Shown piece by piece: positions 8,849 to 16,095 of a stretch of DNA of 20,754 nt. Under the pieces are notes generated by a model that saw only the letters and a list, made by a program, of their open reading frames with translations, was not told where the DNA came from and made no database searches. Origin of the DNA: JACQNR01 sp049515175. Its GTDB lineage: Bacteria > Acidobacteriota > Terriglobia > UBA7540. The stretch is from contig JBEKUI010000047.1 in the NCBI GenBank assembly GCA_049515175.1, forward strand, positions 1 through 20,754. The letters run 5' to 3'. Position numbers and translations under genes: made by a program. Within the stretch, counting starts at the first letter, position 1. Each line of letters opens with the position of its first letter.

Positions 8849-10348
8849 GTGGGGACTTTGTGTCAGCTCGCGGCGGGACGCCGATGCGGTCGGGAAACCT
8901 TTAAACAAGTCGCGGCATTTCTCACGCGCGGGTTGGGACGGATTCTTGTATCGTTCGCCTTCCTTCACGTGATGAGTCTCTTTACCATGGCACAGGGGAA
9001 CCCGTCCGTTCGCCCCGCTTACGAGGCACTGCGGCAAAATGAAGACTGGTCCGTGCTGGCGAAAACCGGCAGCGTCAAGGATCCGGACCGCTTTGACCCT
9101 TTGAAGTATATCTCCCTGACACGGACAGGTTCGGTCTGGGTCAGTTTTGGGGGTCAGGTCCGCGAACGATTTGAAAGTTGGAACCAGTTCAATTTCGGTG
9201 CGCCAGTCACGGCGGTCCACAACGACAGCTTTCTCTATTCACGGCTGATGCTGCACGCAGATTTACACATCGGCACGCATGTCCGTGTCTTCGCGCAAGA
9301 GAAGAATTCCTTCTCGACCCATCGCGCGTTGGTGGGTGGCCAACGAACAAGCGACGTGGACGAGCTGGATCTACAAAATGGTTTTGTCGACGTCAAACTG
9401 CCTCTCGCGGAAACCAGCCGGCTTACATTGCGTGCCGGGCGTCAGGAACTCTCGTTCGGAAGGGAGCGTTTCGTAGGTGTATCCGATTGGTCGAACGTGC
9501 GACGGACCTGGGACGGCTTCTCCGGAAACCTGGAAATGGGGAAATCCAATCTGGTCTTCTTTTGGGCGCGCCCAGTCAAAGTCGCCAAATACAGCTTCAA
9601 TCGTCCCGACCCCACCACGCAGTTCTATGGCGTGCACCTCAACGGTAAACTGGCGCCGGGGTGGGGCACGGTGGAGGCCTACTGGTACGGATTAGACAGT
9701 CGCCTGGCCACCTACAACGGCACGACGGGACGCGAAATCCGCCACACCCTGGGGGGAAATCAAGTAAACCAGATCGGCAAAACGGCCTTCGATTATGACC
9801 TGGGGGGAAGCATCCAGGTCGGTTCGGTCGGAAGTCAAAGCATCCTCGCGCATGGGATTGTCACGCAATTGGGCTATACAATGCGAAAGACGTGGAGCAC
9901 GCCACGCTTTTACCTAGGCTATGATTATGCCAGCGGCAGCCGCCAGCGCGGAGCTGAGGTGGGCACGTTCAATCCGTTGTTCGCGACAGCCCATAGTACG
10001 CTGGGCTATGCCGACGTTGTGGGCCGCCAGAACATGCAGGATGTGAATTTCGGGATGGCTCTGAATCCGGCACGCAGGTGGAGAATTCGCCTCGACGGGT
10101 ACTCCTTTTGGCGCGCCTCGATCAACGACGCTTTCTACGATAAGCGGGGCAATGTGGTGCGGGCAGCCTTGCCGGGCTCGGCGCGAAAACTCGGCGAAGA
10201 GGCGGATCTCACCGTCCGATACCAGCACGACATCCATACAACCTTCCTATGCGGATATAGCCACTTCTTCCCCGGGGCTTTCGTGAAGCAGTCCGGGCCC
10301 CATGAGCCAATCGACTTCTTCTACGCCTCCCTTCAATTTACGTTCTGA
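8849..10348 (+). CDS. Alginate-export-family outer-membrane porin
   Basis: Outer-membrane beta-barrel resembling the AlgE/alginate export family, here probably a general or sugar-polymer porin. The conserved region begins near YEALRQNEDWSVL and covers most of the length. Features are VWVSFGGQVRERFESW, FLYSRLMLHADLHIG, VRVFAQEKN, LRAGRQELSFGRERFVG, RRTWDGFSG, FYLGYDYASG and C-terminal DFFYASLQFTF with terminal Phe. The frame runs upstream to 8471, but that extension is antisense to the HD-GYP remnant and is not protein-like. I chose GTG 8849 because GGAGAGG lies at 8833-8839. TTG 8933 is a serious alternative that gives a short classical signal peptide (GRILVSFAFLHVMSLFTMAQ). It converges on the porin gene on the opposite strand. 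The real substrate is unknown. Confidence 0.82.
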   Translation: MGTLCQLAAGRRCGRETFKQVAAFLTRGLGRILVSFAFLHVMSLFTMAQGNPSVRPAYEALRQNEDWSVLAKTGSVKDPDRFDPLKYISLTRTGSVWVSFGGQVRERFESWNQFNFGAPVTAVHNDSFLYSRLMLHADLHIGTHVRVFAQEKNSFSTHRALVGGQRTSDVDELDLQNGFVDVKLPLAETSRLTLRAGRQELSFGRERFVGVSDWSNVRRTWDGFSGNLEMGKSNLVFFWARPVKVAKYSFNRPDPTTQFYGVHLNGKLAPGWGTVEAYWYGLDSRLATYNGTTGREIRHTLGGNQVNQIGKTAFDYDLGGSIQVGSVGSQSILAHGIVTQLGYTMRKTWSTPRFYLGYDYASGSRQRGAEVGTFNPLFATAHSTLGYADVVGRQNMQDVNFGMALNPARRWRIRLDGYSFWRASINDAFYDKRGNVVRAALPGSARKLGEEADLTVRYQHDIHTTFLCGYSHFFPGAFVKQSGPHEPIDFFYASLQFTF

Positions 10349-10630
10349 TACGGACTAGCCCACCTCTGGAACCCCATGGTGTACGCACCTGTTCCGAACC
10401 CTCGGCCCTGTCGAGTTGTGGCACCGTGGGCCAACGCGCGCGCCAACTGGCTGAGCACCCCAAACCGCTGCGCCCAATGTGACGAATACCAAAACGAAGA
10501 CGCTTTGGACAACGCTCCTTCTCGCAGACGGCGCCACAGCGATCAAGTTCCAGCTTGGGAGCGGATGATTGCCGGCCCGCAAATTAGAACTTGGCGATTC
10601 GAGAAGAACAGATTCATGGTTGGAAGTGGA

Positions 10631-10660
10631 AGGAAAAGGGGGCGGCGGACCGCCCCCCTT
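10631..10660 (-). terminator. Rho-independent terminator of the - strand porin gene
   Basis: An inverted repeat GGGGGCGG / CCGCCCCC with a four-base loop, extended by AA/TT around one unpaired C, lies 10 bases past the porin stop. Read on the - strand the hairpin is followed by TTTTCCTT (complement of 10630-10637), which is the expected T-rich tail. Read on + it is followed by TTGCAG, so it should act mainly on the - strand. Confidence 0.8.
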
Positions 10661-10669
10661 GCAGACGGT

Positions 10670-12499
10670 TTAGAACGAGAACTGCAACTGGCTCTGGTAG
10701 CGATATTGAGTGGCTGTGCCCCTTTGGTATGGAACGAAGAAAGACCGGGCTGGATCGTTGCTAGCCAGCGCGTCCAAGACATAGATCCGGTTCTGCCAGA
10801 CCATATACTTGTTCAGCCCTAAATCAATCCGGAAGGCATGAACCCGGTTGTTCACGCCGGTCCCGGTACCCACGTCATCGTCGGTGATCTGCGAAATCAT
10901 GGAGTTCGCCTCTTTGTAATAGTAGGCGTACTTGAATAGCACATCTCCGAACTTCTTGGTTTCGCCGACGTTGATTGCCCCTTCGAGTGCGTTTTGGTAG
11001 AAATCGGCGCCGAAGTTACGCGCTGCCTGAGCCGTAATGGAAACGGGGAAGCCCTGGCGGCTCGTCTTCCATCCTTTGTAGTCGATGCGATAGGACGCTC
11101 GCCCCACGTGGAAGGCATCTGCGGTGTAAATGCCGCCACCCTTTGTTGTCGTGCCATTTCCAGTTCCGGTGATTCCTCCGGAGAGCGCCAAACCATAGTA
11201 ACCGTTGACCAAGACAGGAAACCCCGCGGCGAGCGAAGCCAATTGCATGGAGTTCGGATTTCGCCACAACTGGACGTCGGCGGAAAACTGGTGACCCCAT
11301 CGTTCGTTGTTAGCCGAAATGAAAACGCCCTGGTCAAACATGTCCGTGGCAGGCACCTTATGCCCCGGCAAAAAGCCTGCAGAGACGTAGGCGCAGTTGG
11401 CGGGAGGAGACGACGAGGCGCATTGGTCTGCCGTCGGCAGAACCTGGACGTTGGGGTTCGTCACGATATACTGGCCTGCCCGGAACTCGAAATTAACCTT
11501 GCTCTTGGGATCTGTTGCTTTAATAACTTGCTGGAATCCATTGAACCGAACGTCGTCATCCAGTACGAACTGCTCGTTGTCCGCGAAGACCTCTGTCATC
11601 TTGCCACCCCGAATATCAAAATGCTTGTTGGGATGGTAGGCACCGTAAGCCTCGGTCAGGAATATCGCTCCGCGGGTCAGGTTGCCTGCCATGTCCGTGT
11701 CCAAAGTGAGGGGGTTGTTAAAAGTTCCTGACCCAAATTGGACGTGGGTGTCGATTTTGTCGGTGACCGCCTTATCGACGTTCACCCGCACCCTGTAACG
11801 CGCGCGGACATTCTGCGCCGGGCCGGCAACACTGTTCGACGAACGGAAGATGTTATCGGAGCGCAGCCGAACATCACCGCTGATCTTGAATCCCGCCAAT
11901 CCCTTGTTCAGCGCGTCAACCGTCTTACCCAGCGTGTCTACTTTCTTGGTGTAGCCCTCCATTTGATCCTGGGTCACAGGAGCAGCCCCGGGGCTAGGTT
12001 GCGCGATCACGGCCAGACTGGAGGGAAGCGTTGTGTTGGACGCTGAAGCCTTCGGCTTTACAGGGATCACAGGGGTCAAACTCGCCACCACGCCCGAATC
12101 GGGCTGCTGGTTGCCCGCAGTCTGGGAAGCTGTGGCGGATTGAATCTCTCGCTCAATTAGCTCCTTTTGATTTGCGAGCGCCTGGCGCAGCATCTCAATC
12201 TGCTTCTGCTGCTCCGCAAGCTGCTGCTTGAGGAGCGCCACTGTATCCTCTTTTGGGGTGTTGGATTTCGCCGATTCCACGGCGGCGGCAGGCTTGCCCT
12301 TCACCAATGATGCCGTCCGGACCTATTTCACCTGCGGCTATGACTGCTTCGAGCTTCCTTCTAATTTCGCAGATTTCACTGCCGGTTTTGTGAGCGGCTT
12401 GGGCCCATCCTCCGCCAAGGCGGCCAAGCCGAAGGTTACGAACATTGCAAGACTCAGCGCGCAAACACACAACCCCATTTTGATTCTCTGCATGTGCAT
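10670..12499 (-). CDS. Putative porin with N-terminal coiled coil; two TAG codons near the N-terminus
   Basis: The frame begins at ATG 12499, six bases after AGGAG, with a clear signal peptide (basic start MHMQRIK, hydrophobic LCVCALSLAMFVTFGLA, cleavage near ALA). After a Lys/Pro-rich linker, TAG occurs at codon 54 (12338-12340) and codon 59 (12323-12325); the same frame then stays open for about 545 codons to TAA. The body has a coiled coil (LLKQQLAEQQKQIEMLRQAL, then NQKELIEREI), a Pro/Ser/Ala linker, and a barrel starting near FKISGDVRLRSDNIFRSS and ending RYQSQLQFSF. This layout matches the putative porins of Acidobacteriota. Starting at TTG 12307 would avoid both TAGs but lose the signal peptide, so the product could not reach the outer membrane. 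Either the gene was recently inactivated or the TAGs are read through. A terminator follows it. Confidence 0.75.
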
Positions 12500-13108
12500 C
12501 ACTCGCTCCTTATTCGCTCATTTGGTTCTTAATCGAGGTGGTTCCAATGAACTTCCCGAACTCCACGCAAGCTTTAGTGTTACCGGGTGTGAGAATGACA
12601 ATTGTGAGTGGCCTGCATTAATCCACGGTAAAGCGAATGTGAAATTTGTGTTACAGCCTCAGGGAGGTAGGCAGTCCTGCAACGATTACGCCTGCCAGAT
12701 CGCGAATTTAGATTAGCAGATTAGAGTATCGCGCTGAGGTGGCTTAAAGAGAGGCGCGTAAGCGCTGCCCGCCTCTTGTCTACTGGACTCGAACGAGTTG
12801 AAGGGCGACGGGAGAGCTTGGGCGCAGCAGGGGCAGGGGCTGACGGAGAGGTAACTCCGTGACCTCGGCCAATTCACCGTACTAAGCCAGATTGGGAACT
12901 TGAACTACCAAAATGGGACAGCGCATTGAGCGAGTGAATGCGCCGAGGCATCGGCAGACTCCTCAGCGCCTCCCTTCCAAACCCCAAGCGGGCTGCCTCG
13001 GACGCGGCTGGGAAGAGTGCTTGCAATGCTCCGAAGCGTGGATTTCAGGGGCCGCAATGTATCCTCGCCCACGTAGGCAAGGAAGTTGTATGCTAAGAAC
13101 GTGCGCCA
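12500..13108. other. Divergent intergenic region between the - strand porin and kdpD
   Basis: No recognisable gene lies here. It must hold the promoter for the porin (leftward) and, unless kdpD is part of a longer transcript, one for kdpDE (rightward); I could not pick convincing -35/-10 pairs. There is a 7-bp hairpin AGAGGCG/CGCCTCT at 12750-12776 and a 6-bp hairpin ACGGAG/CTCCGT at about 12844-12861, neither with a T tract. A 76-codon - strand frame at 12905-13135 overlaps the kdpD start and resembles nothing I know. Confidence 0.45.
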
Positions 13109-14611
13109 ATGGACTTGCCCATCCATCTGAAGCACGATGCCGTCGCGCGAAGGTTCCCGTACGGAGCAGTCCTGACGGCAGTCCGTCTCCTATCAGCTTT
13201 GGGTCTAGTTTCCGTAATCACCTTCATTCTCTCCCGCCTCATCCCAGTGAACGCTTTGACCGCCGGTTTCTCGTACCTCATCGCGATCCTCGTGCTGGCC
13301 ACCGTATGGGGCATTCTTGAGGCGACGGTTGCCTCACTGGTCGCGGTGGCTTGTCTTAACTTCTTTTTCATGCCCCCCGTCGGCACTTTCACCATTACTG
13401 ATCCCCAGAATTGGGTGGCCATCGTTGCTTTCCTCACGACGGCGATTGTGGCCAGCCAACTTTCGAGTCATGCCAAGCAGCGAGCGCAAGAGGCGGAGGA
13501 CCGCCAATTAGAAATGGAGAGGCTCTACGCCTTAAGCCGCGCCATTCTGCTGACCGACCCCGCGCAACCGGCCGCGAAGCAGATCGCTTACCAGATCGCA
13601 CAGATTTTTGGCTGTCCTAGCGTGGCCCTCTACGACCGGGTCTCGGGCGAGACTCATTGCGCGGGCCCCGAAGATATGCCTGCCATCGAGGAGAAATTGC
13701 AGGAGGCAGCCTTGCAGGGAACTTTCTACTCCGACGAGACGGGTGGGACGACCGTGACCGCAGTACGCCTCGGTGGGCAACCTGTGGGGGCGCTCGCGAT
13801 GCGTGGAGCGCCGATGCCCGACACGGCCCTCCAGGCTCTCGCCAACCTCGTCGCCATCGGCCTTGAGAGGGAGCGCGGCCGGGAGGCGGCGAGCCGCGCC
13901 GAAGCGGCGCGCCAAAGCCAGGAGCTGAAATCCACCCTGCTCGACGCGATTGCCCACGAGTTTAAGACGCCGCTCACTTCGATCAAAGCCGCAGCCAGCG
14001 CTGTGCTTTCTACGCCGAGGGAACGGCCGCAAGACGAACGCGAGCTCCTGACTGTCGTGGACGAGGAGGCGGAGCGCCTCGCCCAGCTCGTCACCGAAGC
14101 CACGCACATGGCTCGCATTGAAGCTGGCGAGATTCGGCTCAACAAGGAGCCCTGTCCGATCGAGACCCTGGTCGGCAGAGTCCTGGAGAAGAGGAAGTCA
14201 CTCGCCGAGGGGAGGAGTCTCGATGTTCATATCTCCGGTGGCTTACCGTTGATTGAGGTGGATCCAGAGCTCATGGAGCTGGCCATCAGCCAATTGCTCG
14301 ACAACGCCTTGAAATATACGCCCTCCTCCTGCCGCATCGAAATCGTCGCGGAGAACATCGACGATCATGTACTCGTCCGCGTGCGCGATGATGGCCCAGG
14401 AATCCCGGAGAAGGACCAGGCAAGGATCTTTGAGAAATTCTACCGTGGTCGGAATGCGCATTCCCCCATAACGGGCACGGGTATGGGACTGGCGATTGCC
14501 CGCGACATCGTGCGTGCTCACCGGGGAGACATCTCGCTGAAAAGCAGCCCGGGGCACGGGGCGGAGTTCTCGATATCTTTGCCGGTGCTCAGAAAGGACA
14601 GAGCAGCGTGA
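13109..14611 (+). CDS. kdpD: KdpD-type sensor histidine kinase, short form
   Basis: Membrane kinase expected to phosphorylate KdpE. Residues 20-115 form the DUF4118 four-helix membrane domain (LIPVNALTAGFSYLIAILVL, FFFMPPVGTFTI). A GAF-like region follows at about 135-255, then HisKA with His283 in DAIAHEFKTPLTSIK, N box DNALKYTP at 398, G1 RDDGPGIP at 427 and G2 GTGMGLAIA at 456. At 500 aa it is far shorter than the roughly 900-aa Escherichia coli KdpD because the cytoplasmic KdpD sensor domain and the Usp domain are missing. An in-frame TAA at 13094-13096 shows the gene is not simply cut by a missed start. ATG 13109 has no clear Shine-Dalgarno. It overlaps kdpE by four bases, so translation is coupled. 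Which signal it senses without the N-terminal domains is not evident. Confidence 0.88.
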   Translation: MDLPIHLKHDAVARRFPYGAVLTAVRLLSALGLVSVITFILSRLIPVNALTAGFSYLIAILVLATVWGILEATVASLVAVACLNFFFMPPVGTFTITDPQNWVAIVAFLTTAIVASQLSSHAKQRAQEAEDRQLEMERLYALSRAILLTDPAQPAAKQIAYQIAQIFGCPSVALYDRVSGETHCAGPEDMPAIEEKLQEAALQGTFYSDETGGTTVTAVRLGGQPVGALAMRGAPMPDTALQALANLVAIGLERERGREAASRAEAARQSQELKSTLLDAIAHEFKTPLTSIKAAASAVLSTPRERPQDERELLTVVDEEAERLAQLVTEATHMARIEAGEIRLNKEPCPIETLVGRVLEKRKSLAEGRSLDVHISGGLPLIEVDPELMELAISQLLDNALKYTPSSCRIEIVAENIDDHVLVRVRDDGPGIPEKDQARIFEKFYRGRNAHSPITGTGMGLAIARDIVRAHRGDISLKSSPGHGAEFSISLPVLRKDRAA

Positions 14612-15312
14612 GCGGAGGTCGCATTCTGGTCGTCGACGATGATGCGCAGATTCGCCGCGTGATGCGGACGACCCTGGTGATCCACGGCTATGAAGTGGAC
14701 GATGCCCGCAGCGGCGACGAAGCTCTGGAGAAAATGCGCGGCGCGCAATTCGATTTGGTTCTTCTGGATGTGAACATGCCCGGCATGGGAGGGATGGAAG
14801 CCTGCCGGACGATCCGGAGTGGCCGCTCGGGATTTGATCTGGCGATCATCATGTTGACGGTGCGCAACAACGAGAAGGACAAGATCGAGGCCCTGGACGC
14901 AGGCGCTGACGACTACGTAACAAAACCGTTCAGCACTCCGGAGCTGCTCGCCCGCATACGAGCGGCGCTGCGCAGGATACCGCAAACCTCGGACATCACC
15001 CCACAACGCTTCAGATTGGAGGAAGGTATTGAAATCGACTTCCGCTCCCGCCGTGTGAGCACGCACGGCCGGGAAGTTCGCTTGACGCCAAAAGAGTTTG
15101 ACCTGCTCCACTACCTTGTCACACACCCCAACAAGACCCTCGGGCACCGTGAGCTCCTGCAAGCCGTCTGGGGACCCGATTACGGGCAGGAGTCGGAGTA
15201 CCTCCGCGTGTTCGTCAACCAACTGCGCAAGAAAATCGAGCCCAACCCCGCTGCCCCGCGTTACTTGCTGACCGAGCCTTGGGTCGGCTACCGCTTCTCC
15301 CTCCCCGAATAA
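14608..15312 (+). CDS. kdpE: KdpE response regulator, OmpR family
   Basis: Cytoplasmic transcription activator for the kdp operon, phosphorylated by KdpD. Starts at GTG 14608 inside the kdpD stop (GTGA overlap). The receiver domain, 1-120, has the acidic pocket VVDDD (9-12), phospho-acceptor Asp54 in LLDVNMPGM, Thr84 and Lys106 in TKPF. The winged-helix DNA-binding domain, about 130-232, has LTPKEFDLLHYLVTHPNK, HRELLQAVWG, the recognition helix region EYLRVFVNQLRKKIE and the C-terminal hairpin TEPWVGYRF. Length 234 aa is normal. The kdpDE genes come before the pump genes here, opposite to the Escherichia coli order. Confidence 0.95.
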   Translation: MSGGRILVVDDDAQIRRVMRTTLVIHGYEVDDARSGDEALEKMRGAQFDLVLLDVNMPGMGGMEACRTIRSGRSGFDLAIIMLTVRNNEKDKIEALDAGADDYVTKPFSTPELLARIRAALRRIPQTSDITPQRFRLEEGIEIDFRSRRVSTHGREVRLTPKEFDLLHYLVTHPNKTLGHRELLQAVWGPDYGQESEYLRVFVNQLRKKIEPNPAAPRYLLTEPWVGYRFSLPE

Positions 15313-15326
15313 GCCTTGTGGAATCT

Positions 15327-15364
15327 TGAGCCCATCTTTACGAAATCATGAGCACGTCTTTATG
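15327..15364 (+). promoter_or_regulatory. Direct repeat, candidate KdpE operator for the kdpF-C operon
   Basis: TGAGCCCATCTTTACG (15327-15342) and TGAGCACGTCTTTATG (15349-15364) match at 13 of 16 positions with a 22-bp period, about two helical turns. OmpR-family regulators such as KdpE bind tandem direct repeats on one DNA face. The pair lies in the only gap of the locus, 88 bases between the kdpE stop and the Usp-like gene. That the site binds KdpE is inference. No clear -10/-35 pair was identified. Confidence 0.5.
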
Positions 15365-15400
15365 CCTCCTTGATGCCGGTGCGCCTACCCTTGAGGTGTT

Positions 15401-15898
15401 ATGAAGGTGATGCCGATGGAGAACAGCCGATCCACTGAAGGTTTGCTGAAACCCTGGACCAACATGAGAGTAGAGATTAACGACTCTGCGCCCACAAGCG
15501 ACCACGGCCAGCAGCTGGAGGTTTACGTCCTATATACGACCCATACGGGAACCCTTGCGGCCCTCAAGACGGCTTCGCAACTCGCTGCGAATCTCAGCAC
15601 ATGCCCGAGAGTCCTTAGGCTGTACTCAGTGCCATACACCCTGCCGCTCGAGAGGCCGGCGGTTTCGACGGACTTCCTGGAAGAACAGATCCGGGCCCTG
15701 GCTTGTGAGTCCCCAATGGAGTTCAGCGCCCGAATCTATCTCTGTCGCGAGCCACGCTGGAGTTTACGGGAGCTTTTCCCACCGCATTCTGTGATCGTGA
15801 TTGCGGGCAAGAAGCGCTGGTGGCCGACCAAGGAGCAGTCGTGGGCAAAGTTGTTGAGGAAAGACGGGCACGAAGTGATTTTCTTGGATGTAAAATGA
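15401..15898 (+). CDS. Usp-like protein linked to kdp
   Basis: A 165-aa protein with no signal peptide or membrane segment. After a poorly ordered N-terminal tail, a Rossmann-like alpha/beta pattern starts near residue 38: EVYVLYTTHTGTLAALKTAS (strand then helix), a middle strand VLRLYSVPY, a helix TDFLEEQIRALACES, strand FSARIYLCRE and late strands SVIVIAGKK and EVIFLDVK. This resembles universal stress protein domains, but the G-2xG-9xG(S/T) ATP-binding signature is not seen. ATG 15401 has GAGG just upstream at 15393-15396; ATG 15416, with AAGG at 15404-15407, is equally good. It follows the candidate operator and precedes the pump genes, so it should be expressed with them. A role as the missing Usp module of the short KdpD is a hypothesis. 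Confidence 0.7.
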   Translation: MKVMPMENSRSTEGLLKPWTNMRVEINDSAPTSDHGQQLEVYVLYTTHTGTLAALKTASQLAANLSTCPRVLRLYSVPYTLPLERPAVSTDFLEEQIRALACESPMEFSARIYLCREPRWSLRELFPPHSVIVIAGKKRWWPTKEQSWAKLLRKDGHEVIFLDVK

Positions 15899-15904
15899 GG
15901 AGCC

Positions 15905-15988
15905 ATGCTCGATCTAGCTTACATCTTGATTGCTGCGCTGTTTTTCGCGGGTTGCTGGGTCTTTACCAAAGCCTGTGACCGGCTTTAA
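15905..15988 (+). CDS. 27-aa single-helix membrane protein in kdp operon
   Basis: The small frame starts with ATG 15905 after GAGGAG (15897-15902) and encodes one transmembrane helix (LAYILIAALFFAGCWVF) followed by TKACDRL. It sits six bases after the Usp-like gene and 14 bases before kdpF, and it has its own ribosome binding site, so it is probably translated. Its C-terminus resembles small proteins I associate with kdp loci that end in C[DE]RL, but I am recalling this rather than checking it. It is not the canonical KdpF, which follows. It may stabilise the pump complex, as KdpF does, or modulate KdpD. Confidence 0.6.
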   Translation: MLDLAYILIAALFFAGCWVFTKACDRL

Positions 15989-16002
15989 GGAGGCCGCACG
16001 CC

Positions 16003-16086
16003 ATGGACTACATCATCGCGGGCGTCACCGCGTTGTTTCTGTTCGGCTATTTGGTTTACGCGTTGTTGCGGCCGGAACGGTTTTGA
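16003..16086 (+). CDS. kdpF: KdpF, small stabilising subunit of the K+ pump
   Basis: The 27-aa single-helix protein reads MDYIIAGVTALFLFGYLVYA followed by LLRPERF. The Leu-Leu-x-Pro-Glu-x-Phe ending is the hallmark of KdpF, which stabilises the KdpABC complex in the inner membrane. A perfect AAGGAGG (15987-15993) lies nine bases before ATG 16003. kdpA starts nine bases after its stop. Confidence 0.9.
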   Translation: MDYIIAGVTALFLFGYLVYALLRPERF

Positions 16087-16095
16087 GGAGGAGTC

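Noticed and set aside
10355..10582. 75-codon - strand frame with a hydrophobic segment (SVFVLVFVTLGAAVWGAQ)
   Set aside because: No ribosome binding site at its start, no family resemblance, and it lies between two convergent genes.
12580..12660. TGTGAG and TGTGAA boxes resembling CRP or lac-operator half-sites
   Set aside because: The matching second half-sites are missing; TGTGA is too short to be informative.
12905..13135. 76-codon - strand frame overlapping the kdpD start
   Set aside because: No recognisable motif, overlaps a confident gene, no ribosome binding site.
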